64,000 bases of DNA from a virus: the IMG/VR virus record IMGVR_UViG_3300007512_000010, positions 54,971 through 118,970 of that record; one strand, given 5' to 3'. The position numbers and the translations under genes were made by a program. The notes below the pieces were generated by a model. The model saw only the letters and a program-made list of their open reading frames with translations. It searched no databases and was not told the origin of the DNA. Below are positions 16,953-23,821 of this stretch, in pieces (position 1 is the first letter of the stretch; each line of letters starts with the position of its first letter).

Positions 16953-17666
16953 CTACTCGCTGAAGGGCTGGCAGACATGCTGAAACTTACATGTTCTACA
17001 TACCCATTTGTTTGGTTCCTTTGGAGGGGCTTCTCCAGCCTCTACAAATTCTTCAACTGTCTTTATTATGCTCACAATTTCCTGGAAGATGTCGTTGTCG
17101 AACTCAATCTTGAAGAGTCGCATCTGTCCCGTCGCCCTAGCCACGTAAAGTAGCTGAGTCCTTGGGACGTCCTCGCAGAACATGTAACAGTGTACTTGGT
17201 AGATATGCTCTTTCTTGGGCCGAACAAGTGATTTAAACACACTCTCGCCCACTGTTTTGATCTCAAGTAGCCAGTCCCTATCACGGAATATTCCGTCGCA
17301 GTGGCCCACGATGTGGAGGTCTTCGTTACTGATTGGGATCTCGGCGTTGAATCCGTCGAACTCCTTCTCAAGCTTCTCTTGGATCATGTCGTGAAGCGCG
17401 TGCCCCATGTCAAACAGCATACGGAGATCTGATGGGATTCGGCTTTCGGGCTCTTGCCCTGTCCGGTCGTACCAAAGAGCACGTTTACAGGCCGTTGGCG
17501 TAAGAGAGGATGGGTGATACCCACCGGTTCTTCTAGACCAAGGCTCTAGGTTTGATTCGAAGTCAATACGCTCTATTTCTTTTAATACTGAGAACTCTCC
17601 GTCCTCTTTTATCTTCTTTTCGTTTAGGCAGCGTGCTGGAATCCTAAATCCTTTTTTCTTTGCCAT
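16953..17666 (-). CDS. Cas4/RecB-like PD-(D/E)XK exonuclease with Fe-S cysteines (237 aa)
   Basis: Start ATG 17666 has AGAGG 10 nt upstream and follows the previous stop by one base. The nuclease core shows GHCDGIF and LLEIKTV, the D...ExK metal site of the PD-(D/E)XK superfamily, and a C-terminal CRTCKFQHVC. An earlier Cys in TACKRALWYD completes a four-Cys set typical of the 4Fe-4S cluster in Cas4, AddB and related single-strand exonucleases. No CRISPR array or Cas1 is present, so this is a phage recombination or end-processing enzyme rather than part of an adaptation module. The specific polarity is unknown. Confidence 0.8.
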   Translation of the reverse strand: MAKKKGFRIPARCLNEKKIKEDGEFSVLKEIERIDFESNLEPWSRRTGGYHPSSLTPTACKRALWYDRTGQEPESRIPSDLRMLFDMGHALHDMIQEKLEKEFDGFNAEIPISNEDLHIVGHCDGIFRDRDWLLEIKTVGESVFKSLVRPKKEHIYQVHCYMFCEDVPRTQLLYVARATGQMRLFKIEFDNDIFQEIVSIIKTVEEFVEAGEAPPKEPNKWVCRTCKFQHVCQPFSE

Positions 17667-17667
17667 T

Positions 17668-18435
17668 TCATATACCTCTTTTCGCAAAGGTGAGGAAATT
17701 CTCGTAGCTCATCAGTAGATACTCATCCGACTCAACGGTAAATCGCACGCCTACGTCATTGAAAACGTCTGCGGCCATCTCTAGAGAAATAGTTAATATC
17801 TTTGAAGATTTCTTTTTGCTTGGGATATCCCTAGTAGAAGAAAGCTCTTCTAGGAAATCTTCTCCTAGATCCTGAAATGGGACTATGGCTACCTCACCTT
17901 TCCTCGCAAACTCTATTATGTACGCAGGTATTTTACCTTCTGAATATGCTTGAAATTTCAAGTGCTTTAGGTCTTTTAAGCTTAGGGCGTATTTCCCCGT
18001 TGTTGTTGTCTTCGCTTCCACCAGAAGCTCTGGTGTCACCACATCCCGTCTGAACCCCCAAACTGACCCGGAGCCTGCTTGAGTTTTTCCTTCAAGTTCT
18101 TTCGCGATGCGCTTCTCTTGTTTTTTACTAGCATCGCGGTTTGTGGTCACAGCTAATGCCTCCTTTATTACGATGTCATATGTTGTGTCGTTGTAAATCT
18201 GTTCCGCGCCCTTGTCCCAGTCTACGCGCCCTAGAATCATTCGGCATAGCTCTAGGTGACGCTCATCTATATTCGGGAGGACCGCAAGACCGCTCTTTAT
18301 ATGCGTGATGGAATACTCTGTGCCCCCCTTTGCCTTCTTGGGCGGCTTGTGAAAGTACAGCCCAGGAAGGAAGGGGAACCCATCTACATAGTGCGGTTGT
18401 GCTTTTGGCCCTATCCGAATACAGAGTCTTGCCAT
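17668..18435 (-). CDS. Hjc/VRR-type PD-(D/E)XK endonuclease-like protein (255 aa)
   Basis: Residues about 105-180 contain KQEKRIAKELEGKTQAGSGS, RRDVVTPELLVEAKTTTTGK and a following helical LKDLKHLKFQA. This is the E...GSG...RD-V...ExK order of archaeal-Hjc-like and phage junction resolvase or endonuclease-like PD-(D/E)XK proteins. Flanking N- and C-terminal regions are unrecognised. It ends one base before the Cas4-like gene starts, so the two are probably co-translated. Together with RusA it makes three structure-specific or end-processing nucleases in a row. Confidence 0.65.
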   Translation of the reverse strand: MARLCIRIGPKAQPHYVDGFPFLPGLYFHKPPKKAKGGTEYSITHIKSGLAVLPNIDERHLELCRMILGRVDWDKGAEQIYNDTTYDIVIKEALAVTTNRDASKKQEKRIAKELEGKTQAGSGSVWGFRRDVVTPELLVEAKTTTTGKYALSLKDLKHLKFQAYSEGKIPAYIIEFARKGEVAIVPFQDLGEDFLEELSSTRDIPSKKKSSKILTISLEMAADVFNDVGVRFTVESDEYLLMSYENFLTFAKRGI

Positions 18436-18436
18436 G

Positions 18437-18715
18437 CTAGTTACCGGTATTTAGCTGTCTCACACACGAGGTGTAAATAGCGTGGTCTAGCTCATTACCT
18501 GCCGCACTAGCCGAGAGTGTTCCAGAGCGAGCGTAAACTCGCCAGAGATCGCCATCGGCTTGTTGTAGGTCGGCGTATTTTTCGCCCATACAGGCGTGTA
18601 TTTTCGCTAACTTCGCATCGTTTGGTTGGATCCAGAACAGGTACCAACCGGTAGAGACGACGAGGAATGAGATTAACACTATGAAAATAGCTGGTTCAGG
18701 TAAGTACTTCATCAT
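18437..18715 (-). CDS. small single-pass membrane protein (92 aa)
   Basis: Start set at ATG 18715 (AGGAG 7 nt upstream, inside the recA-like gene, which it overlaps by 20 nt). One clear membrane segment, AIFIVLISFLVVSTGWYLFW, lies near the N-terminus. A short hydrophilic domain with two Cys follows (HACMGEKY and YTSCVRQL), which could form a disulfide outside the inner membrane. The topology resembles small phage lysis or exclusion proteins, but no family was recognised. Confidence 0.6.
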   Translation of the reverse strand: MMKYLPEPAIFIVLISFLVVSTGWYLFWIQPNDAKLAKIHACMGEKYADLQQADGDLWRVYARSGTLSASAAGNELDHAIYTSCVRQLNTGN

Positions 18716-19778
18716 CAGAAGGCTCCTCTTCATTGGGTGTTTTACCCAGCACTGCGGCTCGGACTTCAGCGGCTAGTTCTGGGGACGATCTCAACATTGA
18801 GACTACCCCATCCAGGCCACCTTTGATTTTATCCTCGTAATCGAGGATATAGTAAACAGGACCGCTATTCCTAACCACACCGTGTGCCTTTGCTGCACGC
18901 GCTAGGTCTTGAACTAAATCTACGCCTTGGTTGAAGATGAAGCTATAGCTCCCCTCAGCACCCTCGCTAATCCCGTGCTTGCCTTTTGAGATTTTCCACT
19001 TGATCTCTTTTCCGATTTTTGTCGTTCCCTTCTTTAGGGTCTGACCCGGCTTCAAGTGAATATCTACAGCTTTTGCGTGCTTGAGGGCGTATCCCCCAGG
19101 CTGGGTGTAAGGAACGTACTTCGCGCTGTGCGCGTTCATGTTTGCCCGAACCGGGTTAATCATGACTACACAAGTCTGGTTGGGCTTGCCGTCCTCGCCA
19201 GGAACGCGCATGGCAGAGTAGAACTTCTGACAGAAGGAACTAAGTAAAGAAGCCCACGTAGCGATTTTTGCGTCTTCGCCCAGGCCTTTAACTAGATTGT
19301 GTCGCGTTTCTCCGGAGCCGAGTTCGTTGATGATCAACAAGTGGAACTCCTGGGATTTAACCATCTCTAGCATGGCGTCCAGCATTGTCTCTGCTGGTGC
19401 ATCGGAGTCGGTGGTAGCGAGATCGACAAAGAGTAGGTTTCCGCAATCTAGATCAATACCAGCCAGTTCCATGAACCCTGGGTCCGGTTTGTATCCGAAG
19501 CTCATCCAGGCAATGTTAGCTGCGTCTCCGTGTGTCCGCTGTACCTCAGCAATCACTCGGTTCGAAAGGTAGTCTTTACCTACGCCGTCTGGCCCGAAAA
19601 GTTGGATCATTGAGCCACCGGGCAACCCGCCTTTTAACGCGATATCAAGCGATAATATTCCGGTAGGGAGCCTCGTATCAAACGGGGTCTCTACCTCTGT
19701 AATGGGGGTAACTGTCGCGGCTCCACCGAGACGCTTTTGTACCGATTTAATGAGGTGGCTTAGATCTTTTTTGGCCAT
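18696..19778 (-). CDS. RecA/UvsX-like recombinase with altered ATPase site (360 aa)
   Basis: Length and layout match RecA: an N-terminal LSHLIKSVQKRLG helix, a TGILSLDIALKGGLPGGSM strand region, a P-loop, and a C-terminal acidic tail. The Walker A reads G62-PDGVGK-D69, with Asp where Thr/Ser is expected. The position of the catalytic Glu (RecA E96, IDAEHALDP) reads MSFGYKPDP, giving Gly95. The Walker B Asp (RecA D144) is Asn151 in LLIINE. So three ATP-site residues are changed while the fold remains. It may bind ATP weakly, act with a different mechanism, or be a structural paralogue. GGAG precedes the ATG, which overlaps the previous stop (TGATG). Confidence 0.75.
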   Translation of the reverse strand: MAKKDLSHLIKSVQKRLGGAATVTPITEVETPFDTRLPTGILSLDIALKGGLPGGSMIQLFGPDGVGKDYLSNRVIAEVQRTHGDAANIAWMSFGYKPDPGFMELAGIDLDCGNLLFVDLATTDSDAPAETMLDAMLEMVKSQEFHLLIINELGSGETRHNLVKGLGEDAKIATWASLLSSFCQKFYSAMRVPGEDGKPNQTCVVMINPVRANMNAHSAKYVPYTQPGGYALKHAKAVDIHLKPGQTLKKGTTKIGKEIKWKISKGKHGISEGAEGSYSFIFNQGVDLVQDLARAAKAHGVVRNSGPVYYILDYEDKIKGGLDGVVSMLRSSPELAAEVRAAVLGKTPNEEEPSDDEVLT

Positions 19779-20023
19779 CAGGTCTCCTCTAGTTCTTTTC
19801 TCATTTTTTCAAATTCTTCGATAAGTTCTGGGTCCATACCGTCATCCCCAAGCTGGTCTCTGTACAGACTGACCATGTCGTTAAGCAGCTTCATCTTGAA
19901 GTCCTTAATCATTTGGGGGGCTCTCCCGGAAGCTATTTTTTCCATCGCAGCCTCTTCAGAATCGCAGAGCTTCATCTTCAGAAGTGTTGCGACAAGTTGG
20001 GAGGCGTCGCTGTATTTTTCCAT
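19778..20023 (-). CDS. small acidic helical protein (81 aa), unknown
   Basis: A short, Met-, Glu- and Lys-rich protein predicted to be wholly helical, with a pattern such as DSEEAAMEKIASGRAPQMIK. Its TGA overlaps the recA-like ATG, which suggests translational coupling and perhaps a partner role. No family was recognised. Confidence 0.55.
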   Translation of the reverse strand: MEKYSDASQLVATLLKMKLCDSEEAAMEKIASGRAPQMIKDFKMKLLNDMVSLYRDQLGDDGMDPELIEEFEKMRKELEET

Positions 20024-20027
20024 AATA

Positions 20028-20576
20028 TTACTCTTCTAGGTTTAGGCGTTTCTTCACGGAACGCATCTCAGACTTGGTTACTGGTCCCATAGACATTCGG
20101 TAGCCAGAGCCATCTTCTAGCTCAACGTAGCCTTGGTCTATGTCGAGGAAGGCCCCAACGACGGCATCACCCTCGGTGACAGTGGTATTCACTGATCCGA
20201 TGATTTCTAGTAAGGCTACTTGCCGCTTCTTGATCATGTCATTTATGTCCAATTCTTCCTCCCGGTGAACACTGTGATGGGTTGTGAAGCCGTTCGGATA
20301 ACGGCGCTTCAGCTTGTCTATATTTATATCACCTATGTCCGACAGGTCGAGTTTTAATATGCTCGAAATCCCGGCGATGTACCAAAGGAGATCACCAAGC
20401 TCTTTAGCCAAGTAATCTTTATCAAGGGCGTGCTTATGAAAGACCGCTTTCTTAACGTGGTCAATCAACTCCCCACCCTCCCCAGCAAGACCTAAACAAA
20501 AGTTCGTTAGAAGGCTATCTATTTCTTCTACTGGGATGGTTCTCGCTGCTAACCTTTGGTACTCGCTCAGGTTCAT
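20028..20576 (-). CDS. MazG-like nucleotide pyrophosphohydrolase with C-terminal extension (182 aa)
   Basis: The first ~105 residues carry the all-alpha NTP-PPase pattern: NFCLGLAGEGGELIDHVKK, then LAKELGDLLWYIAGI. These supply the ExxE...ExxD metal site of MazG/dUTPase-2 enzymes, which hydrolyse nucleoside triphosphates (or ppGpp-related nucleotides) to monophosphates. The remaining ~75 residues (from about DINDMIKKRQVALLEIIG) form a second, unrecognised beta-rich part. GGAG lies 9 nt before ATG. Phage MazG proteins are thought to tune host nucleotide pools; the substrate here is unknown. Confidence 0.8.
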   Translation of the reverse strand: MNLSEYQRLAARTIPVEEIDSLLTNFCLGLAGEGGELIDHVKKAVFHKHALDKDYLAKELGDLLWYIAGISSILKLDLSDIGDINIDKLKRRYPNGFTTHHSVHREEELDINDMIKKRQVALLEIIGSVNTTVTEGDAVVGAFLDIDQGYVELEDGSGYRMSMGPVTKSEMRSVKKRLNLEE

Positions 20577-20579
20577 CTA

Positions 20580-21065
20580 TCAGTACTCCGGTGATGTAAA
20601 CTTACTTCCATCTGGGATCTTTGTTACGGCCCAGTTGGTCAGATCGATCCATTCAATATTTTCACTATCTACGATGGCGCAGAAGCCCACAAGGTATCGG
20701 AGCTTCTCATATCCGATTTCTTGTAAGATTACAGACCAGTCCTCGTGGACGTGCTCCTGTAGTTCCGTTGTGAAGTCGATTTCTTCACAGTCTTCAAAGT
20801 CGTCCCCCTCGCCCCCGTCACCATCATTTTTTACAATTATGCGCTCACAGGGCCAACTGGTGTACCCCCCGAAGGCTACGAGTTCAAACGGCTCTTCTTC
20901 CGGGTCACTCGCGTACTTTTGGTGGACCTCTGCGGTATCTACCGCCTTTGTCCAAAGCTCTAAACCATCATCGCTAGAGATGAGGGTATCGAACCAATCT
21001 TGAAACTTCTCTTTGTCCTTCACCCTAAAATAGGATGATCTAACTGCGGGCAGGTAATTAGCCAT
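20580..21065 (-). CDS. hypothetical acidic protein (161 aa)
   Basis: GGAG lies 7 nt before ATG 21065; a TTG two codons upstream is also open. It overlaps the GIY-YIG gene stop by 8 nt. The N-terminus, MANYLPAVRSSYFRVKDKEK, opens like several plasmid- and phage-borne proteins of unknown function that begin with 'ANY...S.YF.V.d...f'. The centre is rich in Asp and Glu (KNDGDGGEGDDFEDCEE). No enzyme motif is visible. Confidence 0.55.
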   Translation of the reverse strand: MANYLPAVRSSYFRVKDKEKFQDWFDTLISSDDGLELWTKAVDTAEVHQKYASDPEEEPFELVAFGGYTSWPCERIIVKNDGDGGEGDDFEDCEEIDFTTELQEHVHEDWSVILQEIGYEKLRYLVGFCAIVDSENIEWIDLTNWAVTKIPDGSKFTSPEY

Positions 21066-21327
21066 AGCCAAACTCCGTGATAAATTCTTCTTTTTCTTTC
21101 TTACTCATACGCTTGAAGCCATGCTCAGAGACTAAGGCTTCCGCCTTGTCCCGGCACCTATGGGAGTAGGCTAAGTAGACGGGTCTTCTAGACCTCGTAT
21201 ACTTAGCCCCTCTCCTGGTGCTGTTATGTTCGTGCACGCGTCGTTTCAGGTCCGTAGTAATCCCTGTGTAGAGAGAACCGTCTGAACACCTAACAACGTA
21301 TACAAACCATAGCTTCTTTTTTGGCAC
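21058..21327 (-). CDS. GIY-YIG nuclease domain protein (89 aa)
   Basis: This is a compact single-domain protein: VYVVRCSDGSLYTGITTDLK provides the VYV...YTG (GIY-YIG) pair, followed by RRVHEHN, AKYTRSRRPVYLAYSH and a Glu-containing EALVSEHGFK. The pattern matches the small YhbQ/SLX1-type stand-alone GIY-YIG group. Members are structure-specific or repair endonucleases. It starts with GTG 21327, GAGG 7 nt upstream, 2 nt after the previous stop. It might also be a degenerate homing-type enzyme, but its operon position argues for a maintenance or attack nuclease. Confidence 0.85.
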   Translation of the reverse strand: MPKKKLWFVYVVRCSDGSLYTGITTDLKRRVHEHNSTRRGAKYTRSRRPVYLAYSHRCRDKAEALVSEHGFKRMSKKEKEEFITEFGYG

Positions 21328-21329
21328 AA

Positions 21330-21755
21330 CTAGCCCTCAAACGGGGAAACAAACTTACGGACAAAGCCTACGTAAAGACCTAAGTCATTATCTTGGAATT
21401 CTGCATCTTCCATTGATTCGCCTAATCTTCCGTAGGCGAAGGCGATATCATTATCTGTGCAGTATTCATCGATCTGGTTTATCACAAGATCCCAGGGATC
21501 GTAGCACTTCCAGTAGTCATGTTCGAATGCAGCCCTGGCAAGTCCATTGTCTGCGTTCACAATGTCTAGGTCAATTTGGGACATTTGGATGTTCTCGTAG
21601 GTTTCCCCAACGGTGAACCCATAGCTACTTGGGATGGGTGCTTTTTTCTCTAGTTCTTTGCACATCTCTTCTTGGGTCTTCAGCCATTTGAAGAAGGCAT
21701 CCATCTTATCCTTAGGTGCCTCAACAAGTATTTGGTAACTACTCCTGTACCCCAT
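21330..21755 (-). CDS. hypothetical protein (141 aa)
   Basis: Start chosen at ATG 21755, with a perfect AAGGAGGTGA ribosome site. The frame is open further but without support. The product begins MGYRSSYQILVEAPKDKMDA and contains several aromatic and acidic segments (FEHDYWKCYDPWDLVINQID). No recognised domain. It is part of a run of small acidic unknown proteins. Confidence 0.6.
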   Translation of the reverse strand: MGYRSSYQILVEAPKDKMDAFFKWLKTQEEMCKELEKKAPIPSSYGFTVGETYENIQMSQIDLDIVNADNGLARAAFEHDYWKCYDPWDLVINQIDEYCTDNDIAFAYGRLGESMEDAEFQDNDLGLYVGFVRKFVSPFEG

Positions 21756-22023
21756 GGCTCTCACCTCCTTCATTTTCAGGGCTATTGGGACAGCCGAACA
21801 TGTGGCCCATGTCTTTGGGCGCATGGCAGCAGTTGTAATGTGTGGGCTCAAGGTCAGGCACATCTTCTTCGTTGCAGTCTGGGTGATCGCAACACCTAGC
21901 GTGACAATGAGATAGTGGGTTTTCTACTGGGCTATGGTGGTCTTCCCACTCATCCGCTGTGTACTTTTGTTCGCAGAAGTAGCAGGTAGCTACATCCAAC
22001 CACTCGGAATACTCAGTCGTCAT
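21739..22023 (-). CDS. small Cys/His-rich putative zinc-binding protein (94 aa)
   Basis: Start ATG 22023 lies inside the end of the preceding gene (11-nt overlap). The product has CYFCEQKYTADEWEDHH, then HCHARCCDHPDCNEED and NCCHAPKDMGHMFGC. That is at least nine Cys and many His, consistent with two zinc knuckles. Small zinc proteins of this kind in early phage regions often bind host proteins or nucleic acid, but no family was recognised. Confidence 0.55.
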   Translation of the reverse strand: MTTEYSEWLDVATCYFCEQKYTADEWEDHHSPVENPLSHCHARCCDHPDCNEEDVPDLEPTHYNCCHAPKDMGHMFGCPNSPENEGGESHGVQE

Positions 22024-22261
22024 TGAAGTAATCCATGTCTTCGTCAGCGTCATCTGTGTCTTCTGTACCGGCCTCATTAAAGAAGGCGTAGCAAGCAGCT
22101 AGATGGGCTTCATCATGGTCGTCTTTTATTAGGGCTTGGCTGTACATGTCGCACAGCGCACCCTCATCGGTCATCATTACTCGGACCAAGATGTTGTTCA
22201 CCGTAATCCAGACCGTATCGTCTACTTGGAATAGTTCTAATTCGTGGTCATGATTCGTCAT
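22013..22261 (-). CDS. small acidic protein (82 aa), unknown
   Basis: The start overlaps the previous stop (ATGACGAATCATGA). Very acidic overall: it ends in a run of Asp/Glu (TEDTDDADEDMDYFNDD) that could mimic DNA or bind a basic partner. The N-terminal part has alternating beta-type residues (TVWITVNNILVRVMM). The function is unknown. Confidence 0.5.
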   Translation of the reverse strand: MTNHDHELELFQVDDTVWITVNNILVRVMMTDEGALCDMYSQALIKDDHDEAHLAACYAFFNEAGTEDTDDADEDMDYFNDD

Positions 22262-22436
22262 CTAACCTTTCTCCTGTTTGTATTTCGTAGTGCCGTACTT
22301 CCCCCGTAGAGAGACACTCCACGGAGGCTACGGTTTCTTCGGTCTCAATACGATCTAGGGTTACTACGAGCGCCCTTTCGAAGCTGTCGGCTTTAAGCTC
22401 ATCCTCGATTATTACTCTATAATGTTTTTGTTCCAT
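22248..22436 (-). CDS. small protein (62 aa), unknown
   Basis: Start ATG 22436 lies within the 3' end of the 223-aa gene upstream (20-nt overlap). The sequence, YRVIIEDELKADSFERALVV then EVRHYEIQTGE, suggests a beta-alpha-beta domain. No recognised family. Translation probably depends on coupling, as its own ribosome site is weak. Confidence 0.45.
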   Translation of the reverse strand: MEQKHYRVIIEDELKADSFERALVVTLDRIETEETVASVECLSTGEVRHYEIQTGERLDDES

Positions 22437-23088
22437 TACCGTGCGTCCCTGCCCCAGAGGGCGTAAAGAGAGGTTTTCCTTCTTCATCAAGAGACCAGCC
22501 TCGGCTGCGCCACACTGGTCCTATGAGTGGCAAGTCGTCACACTTATGGTGCTCTTGCCAGGGCCGCTGCTTCGCATTTCTAAGCTGGTCATTTCCGATC
22601 CCAAAATGCTTCTTTCCCTCCTCCACAACCTTCTCCCAGCCCTCTGAGTAATCAGTGAACGGGGGCTGCAATTGCCGGATAGGGAAAGCGTCGCAGCTTG
22701 GGTCCAGTACGTACATGTGATACTGGTTCGCTGTATCTAGAAGCTCCTCCTGGGGAGGGTACATCTGCATCCCCCAGCAAGCCGTGCCGCAAAGCTCTGA
22801 CTTGATTCTGTAGAAGTCGCGCCAATCTTGCCACGGCTCTCGCGTATTAAGCTTTAATGAAAGCTCCACGATTTGTGGCCAACCCGTCAATCCGAGCCCA
22901 GCGATAACTTCTTCTCTCGAAACTTCCTTGGGGAAGTAGGACATTACAGGGTAGTCATATACGAATACTTGACACTTATCGTTGACCCAGGTTTCCCCGG
23001 TTTTTGCCATTGGGTGGTTTAGTGGCTTCCCAGGCCAAAGAGGTTCCCAATAATTATCGGGAGCAGGCTTGTAGTCTTTTTGGTTCAT
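22417..23088 (-). CDS. DUF7694-like phage protein (223 aa)
   Basis: The start overlaps the upstream stop (TAATG). The central segment, LSLKLNTREPWQDWRDFYRI followed by KSELCG, then YPPQEELLDTANQYHMYVL, matches a pattern I recall from phage proteins of unknown function (reP-x-x-DWR-d-x-q-x-IK-n-E-l-x-G ... L-v-D-t-A-N-q-Y-H-l-w). Such proteins are widespread in phages and prophages with no known activity. N- and C-terminal extensions are unrecognised. Confidence 0.55.
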   Translation of the reverse strand: MNQKDYKPAPDNYWEPLWPGKPLNHPMAKTGETWVNDKCQVFVYDYPVMSYFPKEVSREEVIAGLGLTGWPQIVELSLKLNTREPWQDWRDFYRIKSELCGTACWGMQMYPPQEELLDTANQYHMYVLDPSCDAFPIRQLQPPFTDYSEGWEKVVEEGKKHFGIGNDQLRNAKQRPWQEHHKCDDLPLIGPVWRSRGWSLDEEGKPLFTPSGAGTHGNGTKTL

Positions 23089-23375
23089 TACCAATCCCAT
23101 GTTTGAAAGTTTTTGTCTGTGTTTCCATCTCTATCTAAGACTACAAGCGTGCACTCATCTCGGTACGCGATCTCCATGATCGGAGTGATCCAATCAGGAA
23201 CGCCGTATCCAGGCTCTGAAACCCATACGACGTAGCCATACTCAAAAGACAAAGCCCGAAGGCCCCCAAACTCTGGGGACTCTCCGGGCATATGCGCTGT
23301 TGAAAGGACGAGTGCTTTTTCTATGTACGGATGGTCAGACGAACATTGGTGGTTCTTCTTCCTCTTCCTCGTCAT
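23088..23375 (-). CDS. hypothetical protein (95 aa) overlapping its neighbour
   Basis: A good AAGGAG lies 8 nt before ATG 23375, inside the upstream gene, giving a 41-nt overlap in another frame. After a basic N-terminus (TRKRKKNH) it has YIEKALVLSTAHMPGES and an alternating hydrophobic strand pattern (YGYVVWVSEPG, CTLVVLDRDG). This suggests a compact alpha/beta domain. The function is unknown. Confidence 0.55.
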   Translation of the reverse strand: MTRKRKKNHQCSSDHPYIEKALVLSTAHMPGESPEFGGLRALSFEYGYVVWVSEPGYGVPDWITPIMEIAYRDECTLVVLDRDGNTDKNFQTWDW

Positions 23376-23583
23376 TCAGTAACTCCTTCAATTCTGACGG
23401 TGCTCCCACAACCAGATACGTTGTTGAGCTTGTTTTCTTATTGTGGATGTCTACGTGGGTCTTCCTGTCGTACTCTCCCTCACCGTCCCTATATACAGCG
23501 ATGTGGTAGTCACCGACTTCGAGCGTAATTGAGTCGCAGTCCGGGAAGTAGTTAGTCACCTTTAGCTTTGCTTCTTCAGTCAT
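23335..23583 (-). CDS. small acidic beta-rich protein (82 aa), unknown
   Basis: GGAG lies about 10 nt before ATG 23583. A beta-rich core (SITLEVGDYHIAVYRDGEGE, TTYLVVGAPSEL) is followed by a terminal Asp/Glu run (LNDEEEEEEPPMFV). The acidic tail ends in hydrophobic residues, a layout used by proteins that dock onto basic partners. No family was recognised. Confidence 0.5.
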   Translation of the reverse strand: MTEEAKLKVTNYFPDCDSITLEVGDYHIAVYRDGEGEYDRKTHVDIHNKKTSSTTYLVVGAPSELKELLNDEEEEEEPPMFV

Positions 23584-23821
23584 TTTGTTTCTTCTCCGCT
23601 GCCTGTTCCAGGGAAGGTCCTAAGGTTATTTCTATCCCGACGAGTTTGTACACGTCGTTCCACTCGGCAAAACACTCTTCGCAGGACACTTGTGCCCAGG
23701 CTTCCATGGCGTCTGTGCTCGGAGGCCTTGCACTGATATTTTTAGTGCGGCAGTAGGGGCATCGCAGCCCCCCGCCGTTTAAGTATTGTTCTTCTCGATC
23801 TACGTCTTGTGTTAGTTGCAT
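23576..23821 (-). CDS. small zinc-ribbon protein (81 aa), Lar-like
   Basis: Two pairs, CPYCRTKN and CEECFAEWNDVYKL, form a zinc ribbon. The pattern C-P-x-C ... V-x-C-x-x-C-x-a-x-W resembles the small restriction-alleviation (Lar-type) phage proteins. That resemblance is at motif level only. Start ATG 23821 overlaps the polymerase stop (TGATG), so it is co-translated with the DNA polymerase. Confidence 0.5.
   Translation of the reverse strand: MQLTQDVDREEQYLNGGGLRCPYCRTKNISARPPSTDAMEAWAQVSCEECFAEWNDVYKLVGIEITLGPSLEQAAEKKQND

Noticed and set aside
16953-17666. CRISPR-Cas adaptation module because of a Cas4-like nuclease
   Set aside because: No Cas1, Cas2 or repeat-spacer array anywhere in the window; Cas4-like nucleases are common in phage recombination clusters.
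21058-21327. Homing endonuclease call for the GIY-YIG protein
   Set aside because: Single compact YhbQ-like domain without DNA-binding repeats, in a normal operon position with no interrupted gene nearby.
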